16,478 nt of DNA, from assembly GCA_910586105.1 (NCBI GenBank), contig CAJUGU010000092.1:1-16478 (forward strand), in the 5' to 3' direction. A program made the position numbers and the translations under genes. The first letter of the stretch is position 1, and each line of letters opens with the position of its first letter. This document shows positions 1 to 7,400 of the stretch, in pieces. The notes beneath the pieces were generated by a model. It saw only the letters and a program-made list of their open reading frames with translations, was not told the origin of the DNA and did not search any database. The stretch is from an uncultured Eubacteriales bacterium. Its GTDB lineage: Bacteria > Bacillota > Clostridia > Oscillospirales > Butyricicoccaceae.

Positions 1-126
1 CAATCCATTCATCGCTGCTGCCCTGCCCGCCACAACGACGGCGGGCGGAACGGGTTTCATACGGTGTTTTATTTCACGAGTGCGTCGCCTTCCACGGCAA
101 CATTCCAACGCGCCATAGAAGATTCA

Positions 127-1173
127 TCAGGCACGGTTCGCCGCATCAGCGGCAATCAGCCCTTCGATCACATCATCCAGCGCGCCGTCCATAAAATCGG
201 CGAGCTTATACAGCGTCAGCTTGATCCGATGGTCAGATACCCGGTTTTCCGGGAAATTATAAGTCCGGATCCGTTCCGACCGGTCGCCCGTGCCAACCTG
301 GCTGCGCCGCTCCGCTGCGATCGCCGCAGTCTGCTTCGCCTGCTCGGCTTCAAACAGACGGGTACGCAGCACACGCATTGCCTTATCCCGGTTTTTATGC
401 TGGCTGCGCTCGTCCTGACACTCAACGACCACGCCGGTCGGCAAATGGGTGATCCGGATCGCGGATTCCGTTTTATTGATATGCTGCCCACCCGCCCCGG
501 ACGAGCGGAAGGTATCGATCTTAAGATCGGAAGGATCGATCTGGAAATCGACCTCTTCCGCTTCCGGCAGCACCGCCACCGTCACCGTCGAGGTGTGGAC
601 GCGGCCCTGGCTCTCGGTCTCCGGCACGCGCTGCACGCGATGCACCCCGGATTCAAATTTCAGCCGGGAATACGCGCCGTCGCCGCTGATCTGAAAAACG
701 ATCTCTTTACAGCCGCCCAGCTCGGTCGCGTTCTGGCTGAGCACTTCGACCGACCAGCCGCGCTTCTCCGCGTACATGGTGTACATACGGTATAGCGAAT
801 GCGCGAACAACGCGCTTTCCTCCCCGCCCGCGCCGCCCCGGATCTCTACGATCACATCCTTATCGTCGTTCGGGTCGCGCGGGATCAGCAACAGCTTGAT
901 CGCTTCGGTCAGCCGGTCGATCTCCGCGCGGGCGGCGGCAAGCTCTTCCTGCGCCAGCTCGCGCAGCTCGGGCTCCGCAAGCATTTCCTGCGCTTCCCGC
1001 TGCGATTTCCGCGCCGCCAGCAGGGCCTGATAAGCCGTAACGACCGGCTCCAAACGGTTGCGCTCCCGCAGGAGCGCCGCCGCATTTTTCGGGTCGTCGT
1101 AAAGGTCGGGCGCGGCAAGGCGCGCCTCCAGCTCATCATAACGCGCGGCAATGGTCTGTAATTTATCGAGCAT
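127..1173 (-). CDS. prfA: Peptide chain release factor 1
   Basis: Class I release factor that reads UAA and UAG in the ribosomal A site and triggers hydrolysis of peptidyl-tRNA. The protein has 348 residues, close to the usual 355-360. The tripeptide anticodon region reads PET (residues 184-186, in RVPETESQGR), the RF1 type; RF2 would carry SPF. The catalytic GGQ lies at residues 228-230 in GAGGQHIN. The N-terminal helical domain covers roughly residues 1-100. An in-frame ATG exists eight codons upstream (1197), but the ATG at 1173 is preceded by GGAAAGGA at good spacing and gives the standard MLDKL N-terminus, so I use it. It is the last complete gene of a minus-strand run that also holds the DUF218 and ABC-F genes. 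The usual partner prmC (hemK) is not seen; it may lie beyond the left edge. Confidence 0.97.
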   Translation of the reverse strand: MLDKLQTIAARYDELEARLAAPDLYDDPKNAAALLRERNRLEPVVTAYQALLAARKSQREAQEMLAEPELRELAQEELAAARAEIDRLTEAIKLLLIPRDPNDDKDVIVEIRGGAGGEESALFAHSLYRMYTMYAEKRGWSVEVLSQNATELGGCKEIVFQISGDGAYSRLKFESGVHRVQRVPETESQGRVHTSTVTVAVLPEAEEVDFQIDPSDLKIDTFRSSGAGGQHINKTESAIRITHLPTGVVVECQDERSQHKNRDKAMRVLRTRLFEAEQAKQTAAIAAERRSQVGTGDRSERIRTYNFPENRVSDHRIKLTLYKLADFMDGALDDVIEGLIAADAANRA

Positions 1174-1253
1174 GGCGAAATCCTTTCCGAATAACATACG
1201 TTCAGCCGACGCCCAGCCGGACGCCAGAAAAAGGCCGTTTCCCGGCGGTATTT

Positions 1254-2009
1254 TTAAAACCAGCGTCCGCTGACAATCAGCCCCATGATAGAGCAGTATT
1301 CCCGCAGATGCAGCATCATGCGGATCGCAAGGTAAGGCGTCGGCGCAGGCACCCCATAGGGATCCAGCCCTGCGCTGGCCATCAGTTTCCGGGCGCGGGC
1401 AAGGTGGAAATCGCTGGAGATTACAGCGGTACGGTCGCCCTCGGTCAGGAACTGCCGCCGGGCGTTTGCAATGTTCTGGATCGTATTGGATGATTCATCC
1501 TCCACGAGCAGGCGCGCCCGGTCAATCCCCTTGTCGGCCAGGTAATCCCGCATCATCCAGGCCTCGGGCATGACCTCGTTCGAGCCCTGCCCGCCGCACA
1601 GGATAGCGGATGCGTCCGGGTTCCGTCCAAGATAATCATAAGCGGTATCCAGCCGCGCCTGAAGCGATGCGGAAGGGCGGTCGGGATAAATTTGCGCGCC
1701 CAATACAAGCACATAATCCGCGCCTTCCGCCTCAGGGTCAGGACGTTCGCCCATCACAATGATCCCCTGCACGGCTACAAACGATATCGCGAACAGGAGG
1801 AACAGGACGCGTCCCAGCATCGCGATGCCGCGCGCCATACCGGACCGTTCCGATTCATGGACGGCGACCGCTTCCCCGGCGCAGCCGATCGCGAGCGCCC
1901 CGGAAAAGGCAGTCCCAAACCGAACGGGCGGGAACGGGAGGCACAGCGCCGCGATCACAGCGCATGCCACCGCAAATGCGCGCCAAATCTGAAATTCCGT
2001 TCGTTTCAT
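1254..2009 (-). CDS. YdcF/ElyC-like DUF218 membrane protein
   Basis: Member of the DUF218 (YdcF/SanA/ElyC-like) family. These are membrane-anchored proteins with a Rossmann-like domain, linked in other bacteria to envelope or vancomycin phenotypes; the reaction is unknown. In this 251-residue protein the N-terminal third holds two or three hydrophobic segments (about residues 10-25, 31-48 and 64-85). The soluble domain follows, with the family signatures YVLVLGAQ (99-106), CGGQGSNE (138-145), EAWMMRDYL (149-157), a conserved E..S.NT..N stretch (about 170-179) and ISSDFHLARA (197-206). The ATG at 2009 has AGAAGGAG about eight bases upstream. It lies 120 bases after the ABC-F gene and 80 before prfA on the same strand, so co-transcription is plausible. 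Family assignment is firm; function is not. Confidence 0.88.
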   Translation of the reverse strand: MKRTEFQIWRAFAVACAVIAALCLPFPPVRFGTAFSGALAIGCAGEAVAVHESERSGMARGIAMLGRVLFLLFAISFVAVQGIIVMGERPDPEAEGADYVLVLGAQIYPDRPSASLQARLDTAYDYLGRNPDASAILCGGQGSNEVMPEAWMMRDYLADKGIDRARLLVEDESSNTIQNIANARRQFLTEGDRTAVISSDFHLARARKLMASAGLDPYGVPAPTPYLAIRMMLHLREYCSIMGLIVSGRWF

Positions 2010-2129
2010 GCATGGATCTCCTTCTAACTAAAATAGGCGCAGCGCTTTCACCGGTCCCGCCCGAGGACGAAAAACGGCGTCCGACCCGCAGGCTGCCAGC
2101 CGCGAAAGCCCCCTGCCCCAGCATACCGG

Positions 2130-4016
2130 TCACGTCTGCTCCAATTCAGACGAAACGGTCTCCCATTCGTCCATTTTCGACAATAAAAGGGCGTCAGCCT
2201 CCTCCCGCTGTGCCATCAATGTACACAGTGCGTCAGGGTCTGATGCGCTTTCGTTCATTTCCCGGTCCAGTTCGGCAAGCCGCGCTTCCAATGCCGCGAT
2301 CTCGCGCTCTAACGTCGCGACCCGCTTTGTCAGGTTTTTCGTACCGCCGCCCCGGTTCTTTTGCCGTTCCGGCTTCGCCGCCGCCCTTTGCGGGGCCTCC
2401 TGCGCAGGCGCGGGCGGATTTGCTTCACGGTATGCTAAGAATTCATCATATGTGCCCTGAAAATCGGTGTACGCGCCGTTTTCCAGATAGATCACGCGTG
2501 TTGCGAACCGGGAAACGAAATAGCGGTCATGCGAAACGAACAGCAGCGTTCCCGTGAACCCTTCGACCGCCTCCTCGATCCATTCGCGTGACAACAGGTC
2601 AAGATGGTTGGTCGGTTCGTCCAAGATCAGCAGGTTCAACGGGTCGTACATCAATTCGCACAGCCGCAGGCGGCTTTTTTCACCGCCGGACAACGTTGCG
2701 ACCGTTTTCAGCTGGTCTTCGCCCGAAAACTGGAACGCCCCCAGCCGGTTGCGCGCCGTCTGCACGGTCACGTTTTTGTCATACAGCAGGGTATCGATCA
2801 GCGTCCGCCGTTCGTTGGCAAAATGCACCTGCTGCGGAAGGTACGCCGGGCGCAGCCCTACGCCTTTTTTGACCGTCCCGCCGTCGGCTTCCAGCTCGCC
2901 CAGCAGGATCCGCAGGAGCGTCGTTTTGCCGGCGCCGTTGTCCCCAAGGATCGCGACCCGTTCCCGGTTGCGGACGTTAAAGGATACGTTTTGCAGGACG
3001 GCGCGCCCGTCAAAGCTCTTGCAGATATCTCGTACTTTCAGGACTTCTTCAGTCTCATAATTAGGGTCGCCGAAGGTCATCGACATCTTTTTCGGCTTTT
3101 TCGGACGGTCGGTCACTTTCATCCGCGCGATGCGCTTGTCGATCGACGCCGCCCGTTTGGCAAGGTGTTCGGTACCGTGCTCATGCATCTTGCGCGAGAC
3201 GGCCTCCAGCCGTTTGACCTCCGCCAGTTCGTTTTCATGCTGTGCAAGCTGCTGCTCGTAACGCCGTTCGCGTTCATCTGCATAGTAGGAATACGACCCT
3301 GCGTAAAAATCGCATTTGCCGTCGCGCAGCTCGATAATGCGTTCGCAGCATTGATCCAGAAAATAACGGTCGTGCGAGATCGTCAGCACCGTGCCCCGGT
3401 AAGCGTCGAGGTAATCCCCCAGCCACCGTACCGAATCCATGTCCAGATGGTTGGTCGGTTCGTCCAAAAGCAGAATGTCCGTATGTTCCAGAATAATGCG
3501 CGCAAGGTTGACCCGGGTCTTTTCCCCGCCGGACAGCAGCGCAAATTCCTGCGCCCGCTGGTCCTTGGGGATAGCAAGGCCCGCGCAGACCTTGTCAATC
3601 TCAAAATCATAGTTATAGCCGCCCAGCCATTCCAGACGGTCCGAGACCGCGCCGTAGGCGGACAGCGTTGCTTCGCTGGCGTCGCCTGCCGCCATTTTGT
3701 CAGCCAGCATGCTTTGGCGGCGGCGCAGCGCGTCCACTTCGCGGAAGGCAAGCCGCAGGACAGAGTCCACCGACGCGCCTTCCCGGACGACGGGGATCTG
3801 GTCGATAATGCCGACCGTCCGGCCTTCGCCGATCGCGACCACGCCGTTGTCATAAGGGATCCGTCCGGAAAGGATGTTGAACAGGGTCGTTTTCCCCGCG
3901 CCGTTGCCGCCGAGCAGCGCGACCTTTTCCCCCGGCTGTATGTCGAAGGAAATATCGTTCAGGATCAGGCGGTCGCCATAATATTTGGTTAAATTTTGCA
4001 CGGTGATATCGGCCAC
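2130..4016 (-). CDS. ABC-F family ATP-binding protein
   Basis: Soluble twin-ATPase ABC-F protein of 628 residues. Members bind the ribosomal E site and act as translation factors or antibiotic-resistance proteins; none is a transporter. The first ATPase domain has Walker A GGNGAGKT (36-43), signature LSGGEK (161-166) and DEPTNHLD (185-192). The second has GDNGAGKT (358-365), LSGGEK (442-447) and DEPTNHLD (466-473). The charged helical linker between them (about 245-310) corresponds to the P-site tRNA-interaction motif. A Pro/Ala/Lys-rich hinge (533-560) leads to a C-terminal coiled coil (about 562-626), an Uup/YfmR-like layout. There are no membrane segments. The start is GTG, with GAAAGGAG nine bases upstream. 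The 5' leader holds a GC-rich imperfect hairpin (about 4058-4096), which could act in attenuation, but I cannot show that. Housekeeping factor versus resistance protein cannot be decided from motifs. Confidence 0.95.
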   Translation of the reverse strand: MADITVQNLTKYYGDRLILNDISFDIQPGEKVALLGGNGAGKTTLFNILSGRIPYDNGVVAIGEGRTVGIIDQIPVVREGASVDSVLRLAFREVDALRRRQSMLADKMAAGDASEATLSAYGAVSDRLEWLGGYNYDFEIDKVCAGLAIPKDQRAQEFALLSGGEKTRVNLARIILEHTDILLLDEPTNHLDMDSVRWLGDYLDAYRGTVLTISHDRYFLDQCCERIIELRDGKCDFYAGSYSYYADERERRYEQQLAQHENELAEVKRLEAVSRKMHEHGTEHLAKRAASIDKRIARMKVTDRPKKPKKMSMTFGDPNYETEEVLKVRDICKSFDGRAVLQNVSFNVRNRERVAILGDNGAGKTTLLRILLGELEADGGTVKKGVGLRPAYLPQQVHFANERRTLIDTLLYDKNVTVQTARNRLGAFQFSGEDQLKTVATLSGGEKSRLRLCELMYDPLNLLILDEPTNHLDLLSREWIEEAVEGFTGTLLFVSHDRYFVSRFATRVIYLENGAYTDFQGTYDEFLAYREANPPAPAQEAPQRAAAKPERQKNRGGGTKNLTKRVATLEREIAALEARLAELDREMNESASDPDALCTLMAQREEADALLLSKMDEWETVSSELEQT

Positions 4017-4113
4017 AGTGGAATACTCCTTTCAAATATTCGGTAAAATAAATCGGTAGGGCGCGCGGCGGAGGGGAACCGCCCCTGCCGCTTTGGCGAG
4101 AAGACGTTTTTTA

Positions 4114-4277
4114 AGAACCTGTATTCATAAGCTAAAGTGGTGGATGGACGGTCGATGGCGCGGTCAGACAAAGACGATTTTCCGCAGGAATCCTGACGGA
4201 TTTCAAGGAAAATCGGCGCAGCATGACCGCGTCAGATGCCGTCCAGACGCCGCTTTGGGCTTGTGAATACAGGTTCT
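4114..4277. mobile_element. 164-bp foldback MITE-like element
   Basis: The ends are a perfect 14-bp inverted repeat (AGAACCTGTATTCA at 4114-4127 and its complement at 4264-4277). The similarity continues inward along nearly the whole length, for example GGACGG...GCGGTCA against its counterpart and GATTTTCC near the centre, so the element is one long imperfect palindrome with its centre near 4195. Many arm differences are transitions that still allow G-U pairs in RNA. It has no ORF. TAA flanks both sides (4112-4114 and 4277-4279) and could be the target duplication. A 3-bp duplication and GAACCTG-type ends are reminiscent of IS5-group elements, but that origin is a guess. It overlaps the stop codon of the GDPD-like gene and separates it from the ABC-F gene, so it may also act as a transcript end. 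Confidence 0.8.
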
Positions 4278-5013
4278 AAAACGCCTCTTCCAATTCTGAA
4301 TCTGAAAATGATACCACGCGCGCGGGCAGAAAGCTGTAAGCGCGGTCAGGACGCGCGGTCTCGATAAAGTTGATCCCCAGTTCGATCAGGTGTTCAAGCA
4401 TATCGATCGAACTGGTCGCGGTGGAAGCCGTGAACAGCCCGACCCGGCGGCATGACTCTACCAATTCAGGGTACCAGCACGAGGGGGCCGCGCGCAGTCC
4501 GAACAGGCCGGTTTCTTTGGCTGCGCGTGCAACCGGCGCAGGCGTGGACGGCTTTTCGTTCAGATCGCCCATCACATGCAGGGCGGGGAATTTTGCGGCG
4601 AGCGCGGCCGCGTCGATCAGATCCAGCCCGATCAAAAAGGCATTGTCCAACATATCAGCGGTCGACAGCGCGATTTTTACCGCCGCGCAGGCCGCTTGGC
4701 TCCCCAATGCGATCGCCATCTTCGCCGGGCAGCATTTTGCCAGTTCGACCGCCTGCCCAATGGTCACGATCTTGGGCAGTTCGCTGCGGAGCTCAAAATA
4801 GGTATGCTCCCGCAGATCCAGAAAGCCGTCGGGAACGTGGAAGCCGCCTTGGGAACACAGCACTGCGATGCCGTCGGCGGTCAGGTCAACGGTAACGCAG
4901 CAGCCGTCCGCACCGGCTTCGTTGCCGGTCATGATGGATTCCAGACTGTCCGGCGCAGTCCCGTCACAGCCCGCAACGGACAGGATAAAGGTATCCTTGG
5001 TGGTATAGCGCAT
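4276..5013 (-). CDS. Degenerate glycerophosphodiesterase-like protein
   Basis: The 245-residue protein keeps the TIM-barrel layout of GDPD/UgpQ phosphodiesterases. GNEAGADGCCVTVDLTADG (30-48) matches the family's 'N...GAD..E.DV..T.DG' strand, and LGINFIETARPDRA near the end matches 'lG.d.iiTD.Pd'. The catalytic residues seem lost: the usual HRG is VAGCDG (13-18), the E-x-D metal site is TVD and the following HD is CSQG (53-56). A pseudoenzyme or ligand-binding role is therefore more likely than phosphodiesterase activity. It begins 15 bases after the cyclophilin gene with AAAGGCGG upstream of its ATG, so the two form an operon. Its TAG stop is formed at the junction with the foldback element. 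Family call is moderate; loss of catalysis is read directly from the motif positions. Confidence 0.72.
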   Translation of the reverse strand: MRYTTKDTFILSVAGCDGTAPDSLESIMTGNEAGADGCCVTVDLTADGIAVLCSQGGFHVPDGFLDLREHTYFELRSELPKIVTIGQAVELAKCCPAKMAIALGSQAACAAVKIALSTADMLDNAFLIGLDLIDAAALAAKFPALHVMGDLNEKPSTPAPVARAAKETGLFGLRAAPSCWYPELVESCRRVGLFTASTATSSIDMLEHLIELGINFIETARPDRAYSFLPARVVSFSDSELEEAF

Positions 5014-5028
5014 AGAAGCCGCCTTTCG

Positions 5029-5547
5029 TCAGCACTTTTCGGGTTCCGGGTAGGTTTCGCCGAAGGTTTCAACGGTGACTGTCTGCATCCGCTGGGGCGT
5101 GCGCGGGCAGTCCTTATAGTTGCGGGGCGTATTTACGATATCGTCGCAAGTCTCGATCCCCTTAACAACCTTGCCAAAGGCGGCGTAGTCGCCGTCCAGA
5201 TGCGGGGAATCAGTGGTCATCAGGAAGAACTGGGAGCCTGCGGAATTCGGGTCGCCGGTGCGCGCCATGGAGATCACGCCGCGGGTATGCCGGAGATCGT
5301 TCTGGAAACCGTTCGAGGTGAACTCGCCGCGGATGCAGTAATCCGGGCCGCCCATGCCGGTTCCGTCCGGGTCGCCGCCCTGGATCATAAAGCCCGGAAT
5401 GACGCGGTGGAAGATCGTGCCGTCATAAAAGCCCTGCAACACGAGGGATACAAAATTGTTGACCGTGTTCGGGGCGATCTCCGGATAAAGCTCGATCTCG
5501 ATCTGTGCGCCCGATTCCATGGTGATGGTAACGATGGGATTTTTCAT
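5029..5547 (-). CDS. Cyclophilin-type peptidyl-prolyl isomerase
   Basis: Catalyses cis-trans isomerisation of X-Pro bonds, assisting protein folding. The 172-residue protein is essentially one cyclophilin domain: FHRVIPGFMIQGGDP (46-60) with catalytic Arg48, then GSQFFLM (104-110) and HLDGDYAAFGKV (116-127). No signal peptide or membrane anchor is visible, so it is cytoplasmic. A GTG twelve bases upstream (5559) is in frame, but it overlaps the Shine-Dalgarno sequence AGGAG. The ATG at 5547 lies 11 bases after AGGAG and is the better start. It is the first gene of the unit driven by the promoter at 5650-5678 and is followed at once by the GDPD-like gene. Confidence 0.95.
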   Translation of the reverse strand: MKNPIVTITMESGAQIEIELYPEIAPNTVNNFVSLVLQGFYDGTIFHRVIPGFMIQGGDPDGTGMGGPDYCIRGEFTSNGFQNDLRHTRGVISMARTGDPNSAGSQFFLMTTDSPHLDGDYAAFGKVVKGIETCDDIVNTPRNYKDCPRTPQRMQTVTVETFGETYPEPEKC

Positions 5548-5649
5548 AATGTTTAACACTCCTACTTCTCATGAACGCTCCTGTTTATCCGCAGCCCTGT
5601 CTGTTGTCAAGAGGCGCCGCCCCCTGCCGCAGTCTGCGTCAGCACTCCT

Positions 5650-5678
5650 ATTGTACCAAATAACCCGGCAAACGGCAA
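5650..5678 (-). promoter_or_regulatory. Sigma-A-type promoter of the cyclophilin operon
   Basis: Read on the minus strand, TTGCCG (5678-5673), a 17-base spacer and TACAAT (5655-5650) give a good -35/-10 pair. The predicted transcript starts near 5643, leaving a leader of about 95 bases before the cyclophilin ATG. Confidence 0.6.
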
Positions 5679-5761
5679 GGTGAAAAATAGCAATTTTCGG
5701 CGGCTGTAAATGCGTATCCTGTCGGATCTCAAAAAATTTTCCCAAACCCGAAAATTTTTAG

Positions 5762-5790
5762 TTGACAGCCCGCGAATTATTTGCTATAAT
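5762..5790 (+). promoter_or_regulatory. Consensus extended -10 promoter of the tRNA operon
   Basis: TTGACA (5762-5767) and TATAAT (5785-5790) are both perfect consensus with a 17-base spacer, and TGC just before the -10 makes it an extended -10. Transcription should start near 5797, about a dozen bases before tRNA-Gly. The upstream stretch 5728-5760 is rich in A and T runs and resembles an UP element. Confidence 0.9.
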
Positions 5791-5809
5791 AGTCAAGTCT
5801 CAGGGACCT

Positions 5810-5883
5810 GCGGGTGTAGTTCAATGGTAGAATGTCAGCCTTCCAAGCTGAACACGTGGGTTCGATTCCCATCACCCGCTCCA
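5810..5883 (+). tRNA. tRNA-Gly (anticodon TCC)
   Basis: Acceptor GCGGGTG pairs with CACCCGC. The anticodon loop is CTTCCAA inside a TCAGC/GCTGA stem, and the T-loop is TTCGATT. CCA is encoded (5881-5883). It reads GGA (and GGG by wobble) and is the first tRNA of the five-gene operon. Confidence 0.96.
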
Positions 5884-5944
5884 TTTCGTGAGCAACGCAC
5901 CGCGGGGATCATTGCTTCCCCCTCAAGGTTGGGATCTTCCTTAT

Positions 5945-6021
<77 letters not shown>

Positions 6022-6142
6022 TTCCGATCCCCGATCGTCGGGTCAAATTTCGCAGGCGGCAGGGCGCGGCCGCTACCGCTCCGCATTACAACAGGACGAA
6101 AGGTCGATCGCTTTTCCGTACAGCGCCCCGGTTTTTAATATG

Positions 6143-6219
<77 letters not shown>

Positions 6220-6288
6220 TTAACCCCTGACAATGCGCTGCTCAAAACGCGGCGCATTGCCCTTCCAAAAAAGAGCGCCGCAACATAC

Positions 6289-6362
6289 GGGGGCGTAGCC
6301 AAGCGGCAAGGCAGAGGACTTTGACTCCTCCATCGCTGGTTCGAGTCCAGCCGTCCCTGCCA
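6289..6362 (+). tRNA. tRNA-Gln (anticodon TTG)
   Basis: Acceptor GGGGGCG pairs with CGTCCCT through two G-T pairs. The anticodon loop is CTTTGAC within GAGGA/TCCTC, and the T-arm is GCTGG-TTCGAGT-CCAGC. CCA is encoded at 6360-6362. It reads CAA. Confidence 0.95.
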
Positions 6363-6368
6363 TAATAT

Positions 6369-6444
6369 GGTTCATTAGCTCAGTTGGCAGAGCACCTGCC
6401 TTTTAAGCAGGGTGTCCGGGGTTCGAATCCCCGATGAGCCACCA
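6369..6444 (+). tRNA. tRNA-Lys (anticodon TTT)
   Basis: Acceptor GGTTCAT pairs with ATGAGCC. The anticodon loop is CTTTTAA within CCTGC/GCAGG, and the T-arm is CGGGG-TTCGAAT-CCCCG. CCA is encoded at 6441-6444 after discriminator A. It begins seven bases after tRNA-Gln and is the last tRNA of the operon; the accessory region begins just after it. Confidence 0.96.
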
Positions 6445-6445
6445 C

Positions 6446-6485
6446 AAACCCACTCAGGACGTCGGTTTTGAGTGGGTTTTGTTTT
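6446..6485 (+). terminator. Intrinsic terminator of the tRNA operon
   Basis: AAACCCACTCA (6446-6456) and TGAGTGGGTTT (6469-6479) form an 11-bp stem with a 12-base loop, followed by TGTTTT. It ends the tRNA transcript two bases after tRNA-Lys. Confidence 0.88.
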
Positions 6486-6486
6486 A

Positions 6487-6512
6487 AACCTGTATTCGCA
6501 GCGAAAGCGCCG
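6487..6512. repeat. Solo remnant of the foldback element end
   Basis: AACCTGTATTC (6487-6497), followed by CA and then AAAGCG.CG, matches the terminal repeat of the element at 4114-4277, especially its right arm, where AACCTGTATTC is followed by ACAAGC and AAAGCGGCG. No partner end is seen nearby, so this looks like a truncated copy. The rest of the gene-free stretch up to about 6714 is AT-rich and shows nothing else I can name. Confidence 0.5.
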
Positions 6513-6714
6513 CGCAGCCGGCGCATATCCGCTCGTTTTTATTATATTATATTGCATTGAATATACATTGTCAGCACAAGGTTTCAGATGCCTTTGGCGC
6601 ATGGTTCATCATGACAGCAAAAGGAAAAAAAACGTTCTGTTTAACCGTTTTTCACCTTTTATGCCATAGGACTATTCACATTTTCATTGCATCTTGATTG
6701 AACGCATGTCCAAC

Positions 6715-6777
6715 AATAACCGGCGCAGTATCTTCTGGTTGGGGATCCCCCTTCCCTTTGATATTGCGCCGGTTATT
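6715..6777 (-). terminator. Long hairpin after the DUF960 gene
   Basis: An 18-base arm at 6715-6732 (AATAACCGGCGCAGTATC) pairs with 6760-6777 with a single G-T. The stem abuts the stop codon of the minus-strand DUF960 gene, so it probably ends that operon. The minus-strand tail (TTATTGTT) is only moderately U-rich. The plus-strand tail is T-rich as well, so it may work both ways. Confidence 0.6.
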
Positions 6778-7068
6778 TTAATTTGTCCGTTCGCTGACGA
6801 ACAGCATCGTCGTTCTGTCCGACTCCTCAATCAGCAGCACCTTGCCGCAAACCGGAGCTTCGTCCACCGCTGTTTCGACCATCTGCCGATAAGGCGGCTG
6901 CTCCTGTGCATGCTCGATCCGCTGCTTTCCGTCCGAGCCGGATAATAGAAAGGTTTGAAGATGGCTTTTCTTCGATGTTTCCATCCCATCCCACAGGTAC
7001 CAAATCAGTTGTTGCAGCCAGATCGGTACGGTTTCATGTACGGCATTTGTGATATAACGTTTTTTCAA
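6778..7068 (-). CDS. DUF960-family protein
   Basis: A 96-residue protein matching the DUF960 pattern as I know it: an N-terminal 'KRYITNAVHETVPIWLQ' segment, a Trp-rich LIWYLWDGM helix (21-29), the LQTFLLS..DGKQRIEHAQEQPPY core (about 37-60) and a C-terminal GKVLLIEESDRTTMLF strand (75-90). The function is unknown; in other Firmicutes such genes are often found on conjugative or plasmid-like DNA. The start is TTG (7066-7068), with GAGGTGA four bases upstream. It is the last gene of the GTPase cluster, 81 bases after the zinc-ribbon gene. Confidence 0.75.
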   Translation of the reverse strand: MKKRYITNAVHETVPIWLQQLIWYLWDGMETSKKSHLQTFLLSGSDGKQRIEHAQEQPPYRQMVETAVDEAPVCGKVLLIEESDRTTMLFVSERTN

Positions 7069-7095
7069 CGGCTCACCTCATTCTGGGATAAATCA

Positions 7096-7122
7096 GGACC
7101 CGACGGAATATCCATCGGGTCC
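7096..7122. other. Hairpin between zinc-ribbon and DUF960 genes
   Basis: GGACCCGA (7096-7103) pairs perfectly with TCGGGTCC (7115-7122), and GGA/TCC extends the stem inward after a C-A mismatch. No U-run follows on either strand, so it is not a standard terminator. It could be a processing or attenuation structure in the operon mRNA. Confidence 0.4.
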
Positions 7123-7149
7123 ATGATCCTTGTATGGGTCTGCGTCTCT

Positions 7150-7335
7150 TCAGTCAAACGGAAACCGTTTGCTGAGCAAGTTGGCCCATATATCTTTGGC
7201 CTTCAGAGTTTTCCGGCAATCTTCGCAAACGGTCGGCATCCAATCTCTTCCAATCACGTCACCCTCTTGGACATATATCCTTTTACCGCATTTTGTACAT
7301 TTCCGGCTGTGCCATGTACTGACCGGCATTGCCAT
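7150..7335 (-). CDS. Small CxxC/CxxC zinc-ribbon protein
   Basis: A 61-residue (or 59-residue) basic protein with two knuckles, CTKC (13-16) and CEDC (37-40), spaced like a zinc ribbon or treble clef that would bind one Zn ion. No further domain is present, so it is probably a small nucleic-acid- or protein-binding accessory factor. The family is not recognised. Two ATGs are possible. The one at 7335 follows AAGGTGG by only about three bases, while the one at 7329 has about nine bases and may be the true start. It lies between the small GTPase and the DUF960 gene, on the same strand as both. Confidence 0.6.
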   Translation of the reverse strand: MAMPVSTWHSRKCTKCGKRIYVQEGDVIGRDWMPTVCEDCRKTLKAKDIWANLLSKRFPFD

Positions 7336-7400
7336 TCACCACCTTAATGAGTTGAAATTTGCCCAGACCAAATGACATCCTCGCAATTTGTTTCGTTCGC

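Noticed and set aside
25..46. GCCCGCC/GGCGGGC hairpin as the prfA terminator
   Set aside because: There is a 7-bp stem but no T-run on either strand, so it is not a standard intrinsic terminator.
1..60. Possible start of another minus-strand gene at 60 (MKPVPPAVVVAG...)
   Set aside because: No ribosome binding site precedes it, only 20 codons are visible, and the region holds a GCCCGCC/GGCGGGC hairpin (25-46). It cannot be supported.
2604..3992. A 462-codon plus-strand open frame opposite the ABC-F gene
   Set aside because: It is a shadow of a GC-rich coding strand. It has no family motifs, while the minus frame carries all ABC-F signatures.
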